Shown here one piece after another: positions 36,865-45,305 of a stretch of 45,665 nt of DNA (the stretch's first letter is position 1; every line of letters starts with the position of its first letter). The translations under genes and the position numbers were made by a program. Source of the stretch: Clostridia bacterium (GTDB lineage Bacteria; Bacillota; Clostridia; Peptostreptococcales; Acidaminobacteraceae); the NCBI GenBank assembly GCA_016938815.1, contig JAFGTX010000106.1:1-45665 (forward strand), given 5' to 3'. The notes under the pieces are model-generated. The model did not search any database and was not told where the DNA came from. It was given only the letters and a program-made list of their open reading frames with translations.

Positions 36865-38364
36865 ATGACAATTATGACAGCAGTATTAAAATTATCACCG
36901 GTCTTTTTAATGGCAGGTTTGATGATTTCTGGCATGGACGCACTTTTGGCAGCACCTATTGCAACTATTTATGCAGCCATTGTCGCGATGGTGACTGAAA
37001 AGATGAATTTCAATCACTTGCTAGAATCAGCAGTAGAGAATGTAAAAGAAATGCAATTGGTATTTTTTATTTTGATGTTGGCATATGCTATGGCAGAATG
37101 CTTTATGGCAACTGGTGTTGGTGCTTCAATTGTAATTTTGGCTTTAAAACTGGGTTTGACTGCAAGAACCGTTGCAGTGACAGGTTTGCTTGTAACAGCT
37201 GTTCTATCCGTTGCCACGGGAACATCGTGGGGAACATTTGCTGCATGTGCGCCTGTATTCCTATGGCTTAACCATATTGTTGGCGGTGACGTAGCCTTAA
37301 CGACTGCGGCTATTGCTGGCGGTGCTTGCTTCGGTGATAATATCGGGCTTATTTCAGATACAACCGTTGTTAGTTCTGGGATTCAACGTGTCGAAGTCAT
37401 CAAGAGAATCAGACATCAAGGTGTATGGTCTCTATTATGTTTAGTGATCGCGGCAATTACTTTCTACGCGGTGAGTGTTGGATTTGGATTACCGACGGAA
37501 GTAGGTAGTGCGACAGAAGCTATTAAGCAAATTCCAGAAGAAGTATGGGTAAAACTTGGAGAAGCGCGTGCTTCAGCGGTGGATTTATTAATTCAAGTTC
37601 AAAATGGTGTGCCAATGTACATGATTATTCCATTGGTTTTAGTACTTATTGTTGCGGTTAAAGGCATTCCAACAGTAGCATGTTTGGGTCTTGGTATTAT
37701 TTCGTCGTTGGCATTTGGTTTATTTGCAGGTACAGTTGAAAGTGTTTCAAGTTTCTTGGATTTGATGTATGCTGGTTTTGAAGGTGCTGGTTCTTGGGTT
37801 ATCGTTATGATGATGTGGGTTGGTGCTTTTGGTGGTATCATGGGCAAAATGCAAGCCTTTGCACCACTTTCAAAAGGTGTGGCTTATATCTCTAAAAATG
37901 TGCGTCAGTTAATGTTCTGGAATGGCGCCTTATCTATCGCAGGGAACGCGGCTTTAGCGGATGAAATGGCTCAAATCGTAACAATTGGACCAATCATTAA
38001 GGAACTTTTAGAAGATAACGTAGAGGGTTCTGAAGAGGATATGTATACATTACGACTTAGAAATGCGACTTTTGGGGATGCATTAGGCGTATTTGGATCG
38101 CAATTAATCCCTTGGCATGTTTATATTGCTTTCTATGTTGGTATTGCCAGCATGGTGTATCCTCTTTATGAGTTCACACCGATGTCTCTCATCAAGTACA
38201 ATTTCACAGCGATGATTGCCGTAGGTTCGATTTTACTACTGACTTTGACTGGACTAGACAGATTTATTCCATTATTCAAGTTGCCAAGCGAACCGGATGT
38301 ACGCCTTAAAAAGAGAGAGGCAAAAGAAAAATACCCATCGGCAGAAGATGCCATCATGGAATAA
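36865..38364 (+). CDS. nhaC: Na+/H+ antiporter, NhaC family
   Basis: A 499-residue membrane protein with about 11-12 helices. The SVATGTSWGTFAACAPVFLW and GGACFGDNIGLISDTTVVSS motifs are the paired signature of NhaC antiporters. It would exchange sodium for protons across the membrane; some NhaC homologues instead exchange organic acids or amines, so the substrate is inferred. The AAGGGGAG site precedes ATG 36865. It forms a single-gene unit downstream of the pyrophosphatase, and the two may act on the same sodium gradient. Confidence 0.85.
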   Translation: MTIMTAVLKLSPVFLMAGLMISGMDALLAAPIATIYAAIVAMVTEKMNFNHLLESAVENVKEMQLVFFILMLAYAMAECFMATGVGASIVILALKLGLTARTVAVTGLLVTAVLSVATGTSWGTFAACAPVFLWLNHIVGGDVALTTAAIAGGACFGDNIGLISDTTVVSSGIQRVEVIKRIRHQGVWSLLCLVIAAITFYAVSVGFGLPTEVGSATEAIKQIPEEVWVKLGEARASAVDLLIQVQNGVPMYMIIPLVLVLIVAVKGIPTVACLGLGIISSLAFGLFAGTVESVSSFLDLMYAGFEGAGSWVIVMMMWVGAFGGIMGKMQAFAPLSKGVAYISKNVRQLMFWNGALSIAGNAALADEMAQIVTIGPIIKELLEDNVEGSEEDMYTLRLRNATFGDALGVFGSQLIPWHVYIAFYVGIASMVYPLYEFTPMSLIKYNFTAMIAVGSILLLTLTGLDRFIPLFKLPSEPDVRLKKREAKEKYPSAEDAIME

Positions 38365-38571
38365 ATCGAGTAAACAATAGATATCGTCAAAAAATTAACC
38401 AACATTCTTGCTTGGAATCATGAATATGCATTGCAATTGTGAGAATATTCAACGGAATTTTCAGGAAAACGTTGTCTTTGTAGGTGTTTGCTTGCATTTA
38501 GACGTGAAAAAATATTTTTAAAAATAAAATAGATTTTGTTAAAAAAATATCTTTTCAAAGTGATTTTTTGA
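38365..38571. other. AT-rich intergenic stretch after nhaC
   Basis: No gene and no good terminator directly after nhaC. Long A and T runs. Transcription from nhaC may end only at the hairpin at 38631. Confidence 0.5.
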
Positions 38572-38580
38572 TGTTATACT
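38572..38580 (+). promoter_or_regulatory. Extended -10 promoter of candidate small RNA
   Basis: TG-T-TATACT with a possible -35 TTTTCA (38552-38557) at 17 bases. It stands 50 bases before a terminator, with no reading frame between. Confidence 0.5.
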
Positions 38581-38585
38581 GACGT

Positions 38586-38660
38586 AGGTTAGAAAATTTG
38601 ATTTTCAAAACCTTTCATAAACCTTCCCAAAACTCCCGATAACGTGTCGGGAGTTTTTTT
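38586..38660 (+). ncRNA. Candidate small RNA between nhaC and rnr
   Basis: About 75 bases from a predicted start near 38587 to the T-run. A 5' hairpin pairs AGGTT (38586-38590) and GAAAAT (38592-38597) with ATTTTC (38601-38606) and AACCT (38609-38613). A single-stranded pyrimidine-rich stretch (CCTTCCC region, 38611-38628) follows, then the terminator hairpin. This is the layout of many trans-acting RNAs. No known family is recognised. Confidence 0.35.
38631..38660 (+). terminator. Terminator at the end of the candidate small RNA
   Basis: AACTCCCGA (38631-38639) with TCGGGAGTT (38647-38655) and a run of nine T (38654-38660 within it). Strong. Confidence 0.92.
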
Positions 38661-38681
38661 CCGTGATAAACGTAGAAAAGC

Positions 38682-38797
38682 GTTATTCTTTGTTTGAACC
38701 TCTAGTGGAACACTCGTGTTTCGCTAGAGATTTGAATGGAGAATAACATTTGGCGAGTAACACGAGCCAGGCAACGTGCAACGTTGCTGGCTTTTCT
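38682..38797 (+). repeat. Nested inverted-repeat element
   Basis: GTTATTCT (38682-38689) mirrors AGAATAAC (38740-38747); inside, CTCTAGTGGAACAC (38700-38713) pairs along all 14 bases with 38716-38729. A second hairpin follows: GCCAG plus CAACGT (38766-38777) with ACGTTG plus CTGGC (38781-38791), then TTTTCT. CTCGTGTT (38713-38720) can pair instead with AACACGAG (38759-38766), which would undo the first hairpin. Origin and function are unknown. Confidence 0.6.
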
Positions 38798-38833
38798 AAA
38801 GTTAGTACTGCTGGCTTTTCTAAAGCGAGTATA
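38786..38833 (+). repeat. 24-base tandem repeat, two copies
   Basis: GCTGGCTTTTCTAAAG occurs at 38786-38801 and again at 38810-38825, each followed by a similar tail (TTAGTACT and CGAGTATA). The first copy starts inside the right arm of the hairpin at 38766-38791. Confidence 0.75.
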
Positions 38834-38875
38834 CTTTTCCCAAACTTAACAAACAGAAATCCAAATATTAATCCC

Positions 38876-38897
38876 CTTAGCATATATCTATGCTAAG
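38876..38897 (+). promoter_or_regulatory. Dyad in the rnr promoter region, possible operator
   Basis: CTTAGCATA (38876-38884) and TATGCTAAG (38889-38897) form a perfect 9-base inverted repeat with a 4-base centre, covering the -35 region of the promoter at 38905-38913. Confidence 0.5.
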
Positions 38898-38904
38898 ATA
38901 CATT

Positions 38905-38913
38905 TGTTATAAT
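38905..38913 (+). promoter_or_regulatory. Extended -10 promoter for rnr
   Basis: TG-T-TATAAT, 51 bases before the rnr start codon; the normal -35 position is occupied by the dyad. Confidence 0.6.
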
Positions 38914-38963
38914 AAAAGATGGGTATATGAGTGATAAAGACTATGGAGCTAAGGAGGCACCAG

Positions 38964-41087
38964 ATGAAAATAAAAGAACAGATTATCGCGTTGCTTAAAG
39001 AAGTAGAGCGACCACTTATGGATATAGAGTTGGCTGAAATTTTCAATATTGATAAGAAACAGCTTGGTGAGTTTTTCGCTGTTCTGGACGAGATGGAACG
39101 CAATGGCGAGATCATGATCACAAGAAAGAAGAAATATGCGGTACCGGAGTTTTACGGATTGAAAAGAGGTAAGATTCAAGGGACACAAAAAGGTTTTGCT
39201 TTCTTCATCCCTGAAGATGCCAGCGGTGATGTATTCATACCATCGGAGGCGCTAAATGGTGCTATGCACGGTGACATTGTGCAAATCGCCGTAACATCGT
39301 CATCGGTAGAGGGTAAACGTGAAGAAGGCGAAGTACAGAAGATTATCGAACGTGCGAATACTGAAATCGTCGGGACCTTCCAAAAAGGCAACGCCTTTGG
39401 CTTTGTTGTGCCAGACGAGAAAAAGATCAACGTAGACGTTTATGTGCCTGAGAGCTTAGTAAACGGTGCTGAGAGTGGCGATAAAGTCGTCGTAAGGATT
39501 ATCAAATGGCCAACGGGTAAAAAGAACCCTGAAGGCAAGATCATAGAGAATCTGGGCAAAAAGGGCAGCAATGAAGCGGACATTTTGTCGGTTATCCGAA
39601 AGTTCAAATTACCGGAAGCCTTTCCTAAGAAGGTAGTGGCAGAGGCGGAAAGTATCTCTGTCGATGTGTTAGAAGAAGATATTGTAGGCAGAAGAGATTT
39701 AAGAAACGACATCGTATTTACTATCGATGGTTCGGATGCCAAAGACTTAGATGATGCGGTTTCGCTTAAAATGCTTGAAAATGGCAACTTTCTTTTAGGA
39801 GTCCACATCGCAGATGTTACCCATTATGTCAAAGAAAATTCCAAATTGGACAAAGAAGCCTTAAAAAGAGCGACTAGCGTTTATCTTATTGACAGAGTGA
39901 TTCCAATGCTTCCTAAACGACTATCAAATGGTGTCTGCAGTTTGAATCCTCAGGTCAACCGATTGACTCTCAGTGTGAATATGGAAATAGATTCAATGGG
40001 GACTGTGGTGAACCATGAAATTTATGAATCGGTGATTAAGACTGTAGAAAGACTGACTTATACAGATGTATCAGATATTCTAGAGCAGGTGGAAAGACCG
40101 GAACTATCAAAATATGACTACTTGGTGGATAACTTCAAACTGATGGCGCAATTACAGGGCATCCTCAGGGAAAAACGTATGCGCCGCGGTATGATCGATT
40201 TTAACTTTGCAGAGCCTAAAATTATTTTGGACGAGATGGGACATCCCATTGACATCATCAAAGAGGAACGCCGTATTGCCAATAAAATTATTGAAGAATT
40301 CATGCTAGCAGCCAATGAAACAGTGGCGGAACATATGCACTGGCTAGAAATTCCTTTTGTCTATAGAATCCACGAAATGCCGAGTGAAGAAAAAATCGCC
40401 GCTTTTAACAAGGTGATTCACAACTTCGGCTACTTTGTCAAAGGACAGCATGGTGACATTCATCCCAAAGCCATCCAAAACCTCCTGACAAAATTGGAGG
40501 GCAAAAAAGAGGAGCATTTGATCAGTAAGTTGATGCTACGTTCCTTGAAACAAGCCAAGTACTCTCCAATCAATGAAGGTCACTTCGGTTTGGCTTCGGA
40601 ATACTATTGTCACTTCACATCACCGATCAGAAGATATCCTGACTTGCAGATTCATAGAATCATCAAAGAGGTGCTAGCAGGCACGATGAATGAAGCGCGA
40701 ATCAAGAGACTGGAACAGATCGTTGCGGAAGCATCCCTTCAGTCCTCCGAGCAGGAAAGATTGGCAGAGCAGGCAGAGCGTGATACAGATGACTTAAAGA
40801 TGGCAGAATACCTGAGTGGTTTCATTGGCGAGGAGTTCGTCGGTTTTGTATCGACGGTAACGTCTTTCGGTATGTACATTGAACTTGAAAATATGTGCGA
40901 AGGCTTGGTACACGTGAAGTCCTTGATGGATGATTATTACATTTATGATGAGGACACCATGTCCATGACAGGTGAGCGTACGAAGAAACGCTACACGGTA
41001 GGTGATGAAGTGATCATCGTGGTAGACAAGGTGGATATCGATGCTAGAACCGTGGATTTTGTGATAGTGAAGAAGTTAGAGGCTTAG
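38964..41087 (+). CDS. rnr: Ribonuclease R
   Basis: Processive 3'-5' exoribonuclease of the RNB family, active on structured RNA and in tmRNA-linked quality control. The 707-residue protein has an N-terminal winged helix, two cold-shock OB domains (about 70-220), the RNB catalytic domain with IDGSDAKDLDDAVS metal-binding aspartates, and a C-terminal S1 domain (FVGFVSTVTSFGMYIELENM). The frame opens earlier at 38931, but AAGGAGG at 38952-38958 points to ATG 38964. It lies in the usual rnr ... smpB-ssrA neighbourhood. Confidence 0.96.
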   Translation: MKIKEQIIALLKEVERPLMDIELAEIFNIDKKQLGEFFAVLDEMERNGEIMITRKKKYAVPEFYGLKRGKIQGTQKGFAFFIPEDASGDVFIPSEALNGAMHGDIVQIAVTSSSVEGKREEGEVQKIIERANTEIVGTFQKGNAFGFVVPDEKKINVDVYVPESLVNGAESGDKVVVRIIKWPTGKKNPEGKIIENLGKKGSNEADILSVIRKFKLPEAFPKKVVAEAESISVDVLEEDIVGRRDLRNDIVFTIDGSDAKDLDDAVSLKMLENGNFLLGVHIADVTHYVKENSKLDKEALKRATSVYLIDRVIPMLPKRLSNGVCSLNPQVNRLTLSVNMEIDSMGTVVNHEIYESVIKTVERLTYTDVSDILEQVERPELSKYDYLVDNFKLMAQLQGILREKRMRRGMIDFNFAEPKIILDEMGHPIDIIKEERRIANKIIEEFMLAANETVAEHMHWLEIPFVYRIHEMPSEEKIAAFNKVIHNFGYFVKGQHGDIHPKAIQNLLTKLEGKKEEHLISKLMLRSLKQAKYSPINEGHFGLASEYYCHFTSPIRRYPDLQIHRIIKEVLAGTMNEARIKRLEQIVAEASLQSSEQERLAEQAERDTDDLKMAEYLSGFIGEEFVGFVSTVTSFGMYIELENMCEGLVHVKSLMDDYYIYDEDTMSMTGERTKKRYTVGDEVIIVVDKVDIDARTVDFVIVKKLEA

Positions 41088-41105
41088 ATTCAGAAAGGGA
41101 TAAAC

Positions 41106-41930
41106 ATGTATAGATTAGTAGTGACCGATATAGATGGCACATTATTGAATAACGAAAAGAAAATTACAGAAGCTACCCATAAGGGCATTCATGAAATGAT
41201 TGATCGGGGTGTGAAATTTGTAGTTGCTACGGGTCGTGTCTTTACAGCAGGCAAATGGCCCTATGTGGACTTAGGCATTGATGGACCTTTGATTACGTGT
41301 AATGGTGCCCTGATTAAGGATACAGGAACGGGAGAAATCATCTACTCACGAGCTTTGGATTTGGACCTAGCGCGTAAAGTCAGTGAAATATGCAAGGCCC
41401 ATGACGTCTATTTTCACTATTACACCGAAGATGGAATCCATTCTGAACGCTATGACTTTATCATGAAGCAATATGCGGAGCTCTCAAAAAAATTGCCGGA
41501 AAGCAAGCAGGTTCCTACGGAAGTATTGGCAAACTATAAGGACTTCTTGGATCGTGGTGAAACACTCTATAAAATAGGCATTTATTGTGATGATGGTGAG
41601 GCCTCCGATCGATTGATTCAAGAGATCATGGCCCTGAAAGGGATTGCATGCTATAAATCACTTGCCAACTCCTTTGATGTCATGGCGGAGGGTGTCAGTA
41701 AGGCAGATGCAATCGCTCAACTGAACAAATACTATGATATTCCGAGAGAAGAGACCATCGCCTCTGGGGATAACGAAAACGACATTGATATGATTCGTTA
41801 CGCAGGACTCGGCGTTGCCATGGGCAATGCCATCGAGTCGGCCAAAGCGGCTGCGGATTATGTAACAGGTACCAACGAAGAAGATGGCCTTTTACAGGTG
41901 ATTCAAAAGTTCATATTCGATGCGGAATAG
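41106..41930 (+). CDS. Cof-type HAD-superfamily phosphatase
   Basis: A 274-residue HAD hydrolase with a C2B-type cap. Motif I is VTDIDGTLLNN with both aspartates, motif II VATGR, the lysine motif appears in EGVSKADAI, and motif IV is SGDNENDIDMIRYAG followed by GVAMGNA. Such enzymes dephosphorylate sugar phosphates, pyridoxal phosphate or flavin precursors; the substrate cannot be predicted from sequence. It starts 18 bases after rnr and probably shares its transcript. Confidence 0.93.
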   Translation: MYRLVVTDIDGTLLNNEKKITEATHKGIHEMIDRGVKFVVATGRVFTAGKWPYVDLGIDGPLITCNGALIKDTGTGEIIYSRALDLDLARKVSEICKAHDVYFHYYTEDGIHSERYDFIMKQYAELSKKLPESKQVPTEVLANYKDFLDRGETLYKIGIYCDDGEASDRLIQEIMALKGIACYKSLANSFDVMAEGVSKADAIAQLNKYYDIPREETIASGDNENDIDMIRYAGLGVAMGNAIESAKAAADYVTGTNEEDGLLQVIQKFIFDAE

Positions 41931-41938
41931 GCACATAA

Positions 41939-41967
41939 AAAAGCAAGGTTTTGAAAACCTTGCTTTT
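41939..41967. terminator. Bidirectional terminator between HAD gene and WG-repeat gene
   Basis: AAAAGCAAGGTTTT and AAAACCTTGCTTTT form a perfect 14-base-pair palindrome around a single G, with A-run on one side and T-run on the other. It can stop transcription of both convergent genes. Confidence 0.93.
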
Positions 41968-41977
41968 ACTTTGTTTT

Positions 41978-44041
41978 TTATTCGAGAATGTATTCACCGC
42001 GTACATTTATGAATCCTTTTTGTTCTCCAATGGTAACTGTTGCAAAGCCTTTGTTGAATAGTGTCATATCGTCGAAGATGAACTGTGTCAGCACCTCGCC
42101 CTTGTTGTTGATGACGGCAAACTTTCCGTTGATTTCAACATAAGTTGCGGTACTGTTAAAAAAGGATCCGAAATCATCGTAGATCAGTTTGGAGATTTCC
42201 TCGCCATTTGGTTTTAAAATGCCGTATTTCTTTGTAGCGCTGTCTTGTACGACGATGATTTTATCTTCAACTGGTTTGATTGATGCGTAAACAGGATTCA
42301 AGAAATAGCTACCATCTTTATTGATCATGCCCATGCGTCCCTTGTAATCCACTAGGGATTTGCCGTTGGCGTCAAAAGGTTTAACATGGTCGTAGATTGC
42401 TGGAACAACAAATTTTCCATTTGATTGGATAAAGCCATACTTGCCGCCTTTTCTAGCGATGGCAAAACCGTCGTTGAAAGAGGAGACGTCTTCGAATTGA
42501 GGTTTAACGACAAGTTCACCCTTTGTATTGATGAAGCCGTATTTGTTATCTTTGGATACGATGGCATAACCATTGACAAATTCGTTGATGGCGTCAAATT
42601 CAGGTGGTACCAGATAAGTGCCCTCCGGTGTAAGGAGTCCCCATAAATTGTTGATGGAGATGATGGCTGCTTCTGTTTCGCCGATGCTTTGGAAACTGAA
42701 AATGGAATCGTACTTATAAGGCGATAAAGTTTTCTTTTCTTTGGAGAACAAAGCCTTCTTGTCATCTTTTTCAGCAATCATGAAATTACCGTTCTCATAG
42801 ATATAATGGTTGGTCATAGGGATCAAGGTTTGACCGTCGCTATCGATTAGCCCATAGGCTTTCTCTTTGGATGTAACGATGGAAAGGCCACTGTCAGGAT
42901 CATATTTGATGCTATGATAAATCAGTCCGCTATCAAAACCATTGATTACGTTTAAAATACCCATAGTGCCTTGTGGGTCTTGGTAGATCAGCAGTTGATC
43001 GCTTAAGAAGCTGAGTTTCGTATAGAGTGCAGGCAATAAGATATCACCATCCATCGAGACGACACCTAGGTAGCTGAGGTTATCGCGGATACTTGATAAG
43101 CGGGTTACTTGAAATAGAAATTGTGTCGTATCGTGAGGATTTTGAAGCAAGCTGATATCGTTATATTCGGGTGCAATCACTTCTTTGTGCAGTGTCGTAT
43201 CATAGATGCCATACTGTCCGTTTTCATTAACGAGATAATGACCATTGCCGGCATCATTGATAGCATCATAAGGTGCGCTGATCAATCCGTTATCCATGTT
43301 GAAGAAATAGTAGTGATCATCTTTGCTACCCATATAACCTTTGCCTGCCACATAAATGCTTTCGTAGGTTGGTGCGATGATCACATCACCACTGTGATTC
43401 ATGACGCCAATTTTGTTATCACTGACAAAAGCGATTTGTGAATCAGAGAGGTGGAAAAGTTGCTTCTCCTGAGCCGGTATTATGATTTTTCCTGTAAAAG
43501 AAGCGACGCCGTATGTTGCGCCTTGCTTAAATACGAATGTATTGTAATCATGGTCAAAGTCCAGCATGGTAGCTTCATCCCAAACAAAAGGATGGATAAC
43601 CTGATTGGTACTGGAGATCAAACCGAGTTTATTGTCCTTGTAGGCCAAAGCGTGACCGTTGATAAAATGCGAAATATTGTCATATTCCACTGGGACGACC
43701 AGCTGCCCGTTTGTGTTGAGTGCACCGGCAAGATTGCCGATAAAAGCGCTTGCGTAACCATTTCTATAGTTTGTAATATATTTATAATTTGGTACAACGA
43801 GTTCTTCTCCAGTATCGGAGATCACCCCAAATAAGCCGTCTTTTTTTACAATGGCAACCCCATTGTGGAATTCAGAAATACCATCATAAGTTTTTTCTGT
43901 CAATACGACGCCTTCGTCTGATTTCAAACCGTAAGTTGCCGTGTTGTCGTCATAATAAACACTCGATGTTGTCGCGTCGCCAAAACTTGGTTGCAATAGG
44001 CAAGCTAGACAAAGAATGGAAGTAATCAATCTCGTTTTCAT
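41978..44041 (-). CDS. Secreted WG-repeat protein
   Basis: A 687-residue protein, the only minus-strand gene. It has an N-terminal Sec signal peptide (MKTRLITSILCLACLLQPSFG) and then consists almost wholly of WG-type repeats of about 40-45 residues. Examples are KYGFINTKGELVVKPQFEDV and KYGFIQSNGKFVVPAIYDHV; the pattern is YGxI plus Gx(L/F)VVPxxYD. Roughly 14 units can be counted. The family is thought to form beta-rich solenoids or propellers and has no defined enzymatic role. A GGGG ribosome site precedes its ATG at 44041. It is convergent with the HAD gene and divergent from the nucleotidyltransferase gene. A surface or binding role is possible. Confidence 0.88.
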   Translation of the reverse strand: MKTRLITSILCLACLLQPSFGDATTSSVYYDDNTATYGLKSDEGVVLTEKTYDGISEFHNGVAIVKKDGLFGVISDTGEELVVPNYKYITNYRNGYASAFIGNLAGALNTNGQLVVPVEYDNISHFINGHALAYKDNKLGLISSTNQVIHPFVWDEATMLDFDHDYNTFVFKQGATYGVASFTGKIIIPAQEKQLFHLSDSQIAFVSDNKIGVMNHSGDVIIAPTYESIYVAGKGYMGSKDDHYYFFNMDNGLISAPYDAINDAGNGHYLVNENGQYGIYDTTLHKEVIAPEYNDISLLQNPHDTTQFLFQVTRLSSIRDNLSYLGVVSMDGDILLPALYTKLSFLSDQLLIYQDPQGTMGILNVINGFDSGLIYHSIKYDPDSGLSIVTSKEKAYGLIDSDGQTLIPMTNHYIYENGNFMIAEKDDKKALFSKEKKTLSPYKYDSIFSFQSIGETEAAIISINNLWGLLTPEGTYLVPPEFDAINEFVNGYAIVSKDNKYGFINTKGELVVKPQFEDVSSFNDGFAIARKGGKYGFIQSNGKFVVPAIYDHVKPFDANGKSLVDYKGRMGMINKDGSYFLNPVYASIKPVEDKIIVVQDSATKKYGILKPNGEEISKLIYDDFGSFFNSTATYVEINGKFAVINNKGEVLTQFIFDDMTLFNKGFATVTIGEQKGFINVRGEYILE

Positions 44042-44163
44042 GAATCAATCCCCTTTCACTAATAATACTTTAACACAAAGCATGTGTGGGAGGGAAGGAT
44101 TAAGGGTAAACAATCTTTAAGAAAAAAAGAAATAAATGGCATTTTTTAAAAGGAGGGAAGGCA

Positions 44164-44721
44164 TTGTTGAATACACTGAGCGTAATTGGTGAAAAACTAA
44201 ATGACCATGGCGTGCTTTGGGGTGTGGGTGCTTCCATCTTGTTATCTCAATACGGACTGGTAAATCGACCTAACGATATTGATATTCTAGTTGCCGTCGA
44301 TGATGTTGAGAGGGTAGATGAAATCTTGTCTTCTCTAGGGGAGAGAAAACCCTGGGAAGCAGATGAAAACTATGCGACCAAGTTTTTTTTAGAGTATGTG
44401 ATTAACGGCATAGATGTCGATGTCATGGCGGGACTGACCATTCATCATTCAGAGGGTACCTTTGAATACACCTTCGACAAGGCGTCTGTCTCTCGTTGGG
44501 TGAAAATTAAGGGTGTTGCCATTCCTTTTACTTCAATGGAAGATTGGTATGTCATCTATCAGTTGATTCCTGGAAGGGTGGAAAAAGTGATGATGATCGA
44601 GCATTATCTGCATGATAAGGGCATCAAACAACCTGAATTATTAAAAAGAATGATGCGTTGCAACCTGCCTGATGAAGTCAGAGAAAAAATCAATAATTTG
44701 TTAGCCTTTCACGGCAGATAA
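44164..44721 (+). CDS. Nucleotidyltransferase-like protein
   Basis: A 185-residue protein with a minimal nucleotidyltransferase (polymerase-beta-like) pattern: GVGASILLSQYG near the N terminus, then NRPNDIDILVAV with two of the acidic residues and a later IDVDVMAG that could be the third. This resembles the AbiEii/KNTase-like stand-alone group. Start TTG 44164 is chosen for AGGAGGG at 44151-44157. No antitoxin-like partner gene is adjacent, so a toxin-antitoxin role is not supported. It lacks a recognisable C-terminal domain; substrate unknown. Confidence 0.6.
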   Translation: MLNTLSVIGEKLNDHGVLWGVGASILLSQYGLVNRPNDIDILVAVDDVERVDEILSSLGERKPWEADENYATKFFLEYVINGIDVDVMAGLTIHHSEGTFEYTFDKASVSRWVKIKGVAIPFTSMEDWYVIYQLIPGRVEKVMMIEHYLHDKGIKQPELLKRMMRCNLPDEVREKINNLLAFHGR

Positions 44722-44786
44722 ATTGATTGCAGTTGTATTGGCAGGCCAAAGAATATTAAAAAAAAATTACAGGGTCAGGGCTGTAT

Positions 44787-44815
44787 TTGACTTGTGTTGA
44801 AATAGGTGCTACAAT
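44787..44815 (+). promoter_or_regulatory. Promoter for smpB-ssrA
   Basis: TTGACT (44787-44792), 17 bases, TACAAT (44810-44815): each box matches the consensus at five of six positions. It lies 35 bases before smpB. Confidence 0.75.
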
Positions 44816-44849
44816 CTTAAACAGACTGAAGGGTAAGGAGGTGTAGCCG

Positions 44850-45305
44850 ATGGGTCGAAAGATTATTGCCAACAACAGGAAAGCGCGTTTCGAATATTTC
44901 ATTGAAGATACGTATGAAGCTGGTCTTGTTTTGAAAGGTACGGAAGTCAAGTCCATTCGAATGGGAAAAGTGAATATCAAGGAATCTTATGCTGAAGTTA
45001 AAAACGGCGAAGTCTTTGTTTGCGGTATGAACATCAGCCCATATGAGAAAGGCAATATTCAAAATGTTGATCCTTTAAGAGAGCGTAAACTTCTGCTTAA
45101 CAAAAGGGAAATCAGCAAATTGATCGGCTATACGACACAAGACGGTTACACGTTAATTCCGCTCAATATCTATTTGACGGAGAAGGGCCTTATCAAACTG
45201 GAAGTTGCAGTTGCCAAGGGTAAGAAACTCTACGACAAACGTCAGTCACTTGCAAAGAAGGATTCTGATAGAAGAATCAAACAAGCTCTAAGCGGAAAAT
45301 ACTAG
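44850..45305 (+). CDS. smpB: SsrA-binding protein SmpB
   Basis: Binds the tRNA-like part of tmRNA and guides it into stalled ribosomes. The 151-residue protein has the family pattern [42 protein letters not shown] and the C-terminal [20 protein letters not shown], the flexible basic tail that reads the empty mRNA channel. AAGGAGG precedes ATG 44850, itself after a good promoter. The stop codon TAG ends at 45305, the first base of the tmRNA. Confidence 0.97.
   Translation: MGRKIIANNRKARFEYFIEDTYEAGLVLKGTEVKSIRMGKVNIKESYAEVKNGEVFVCGMNISPYEKGNIQNVDPLRERKLLLNKREISKLIGYTTQDGYTLIPLNIYLTEKGLIKLEVAVAKGKKLYDKRQSLAKKDSDRRIKQALSGKY

Noticed and set aside
36671-36865. 64-residue plus-strand reading frame ahead of nhaC
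   Set aside because: TTG start without ribosome site, composition of AT-rich noncoding DNA, and it spans the nhaC promoter.
38683-38883. 66-residue minus-strand reading frame with a repeated LEKPA segment
   Set aside because: No ribosome site; the peptide repeat is only the translation of the 24-base DNA repeat, and the frame crosses hairpins of the structured element.
44041-44721. Toxin-antitoxin pair with the nucleotidyltransferase
   Set aside because: No small partner gene lies on either side of it within the window.
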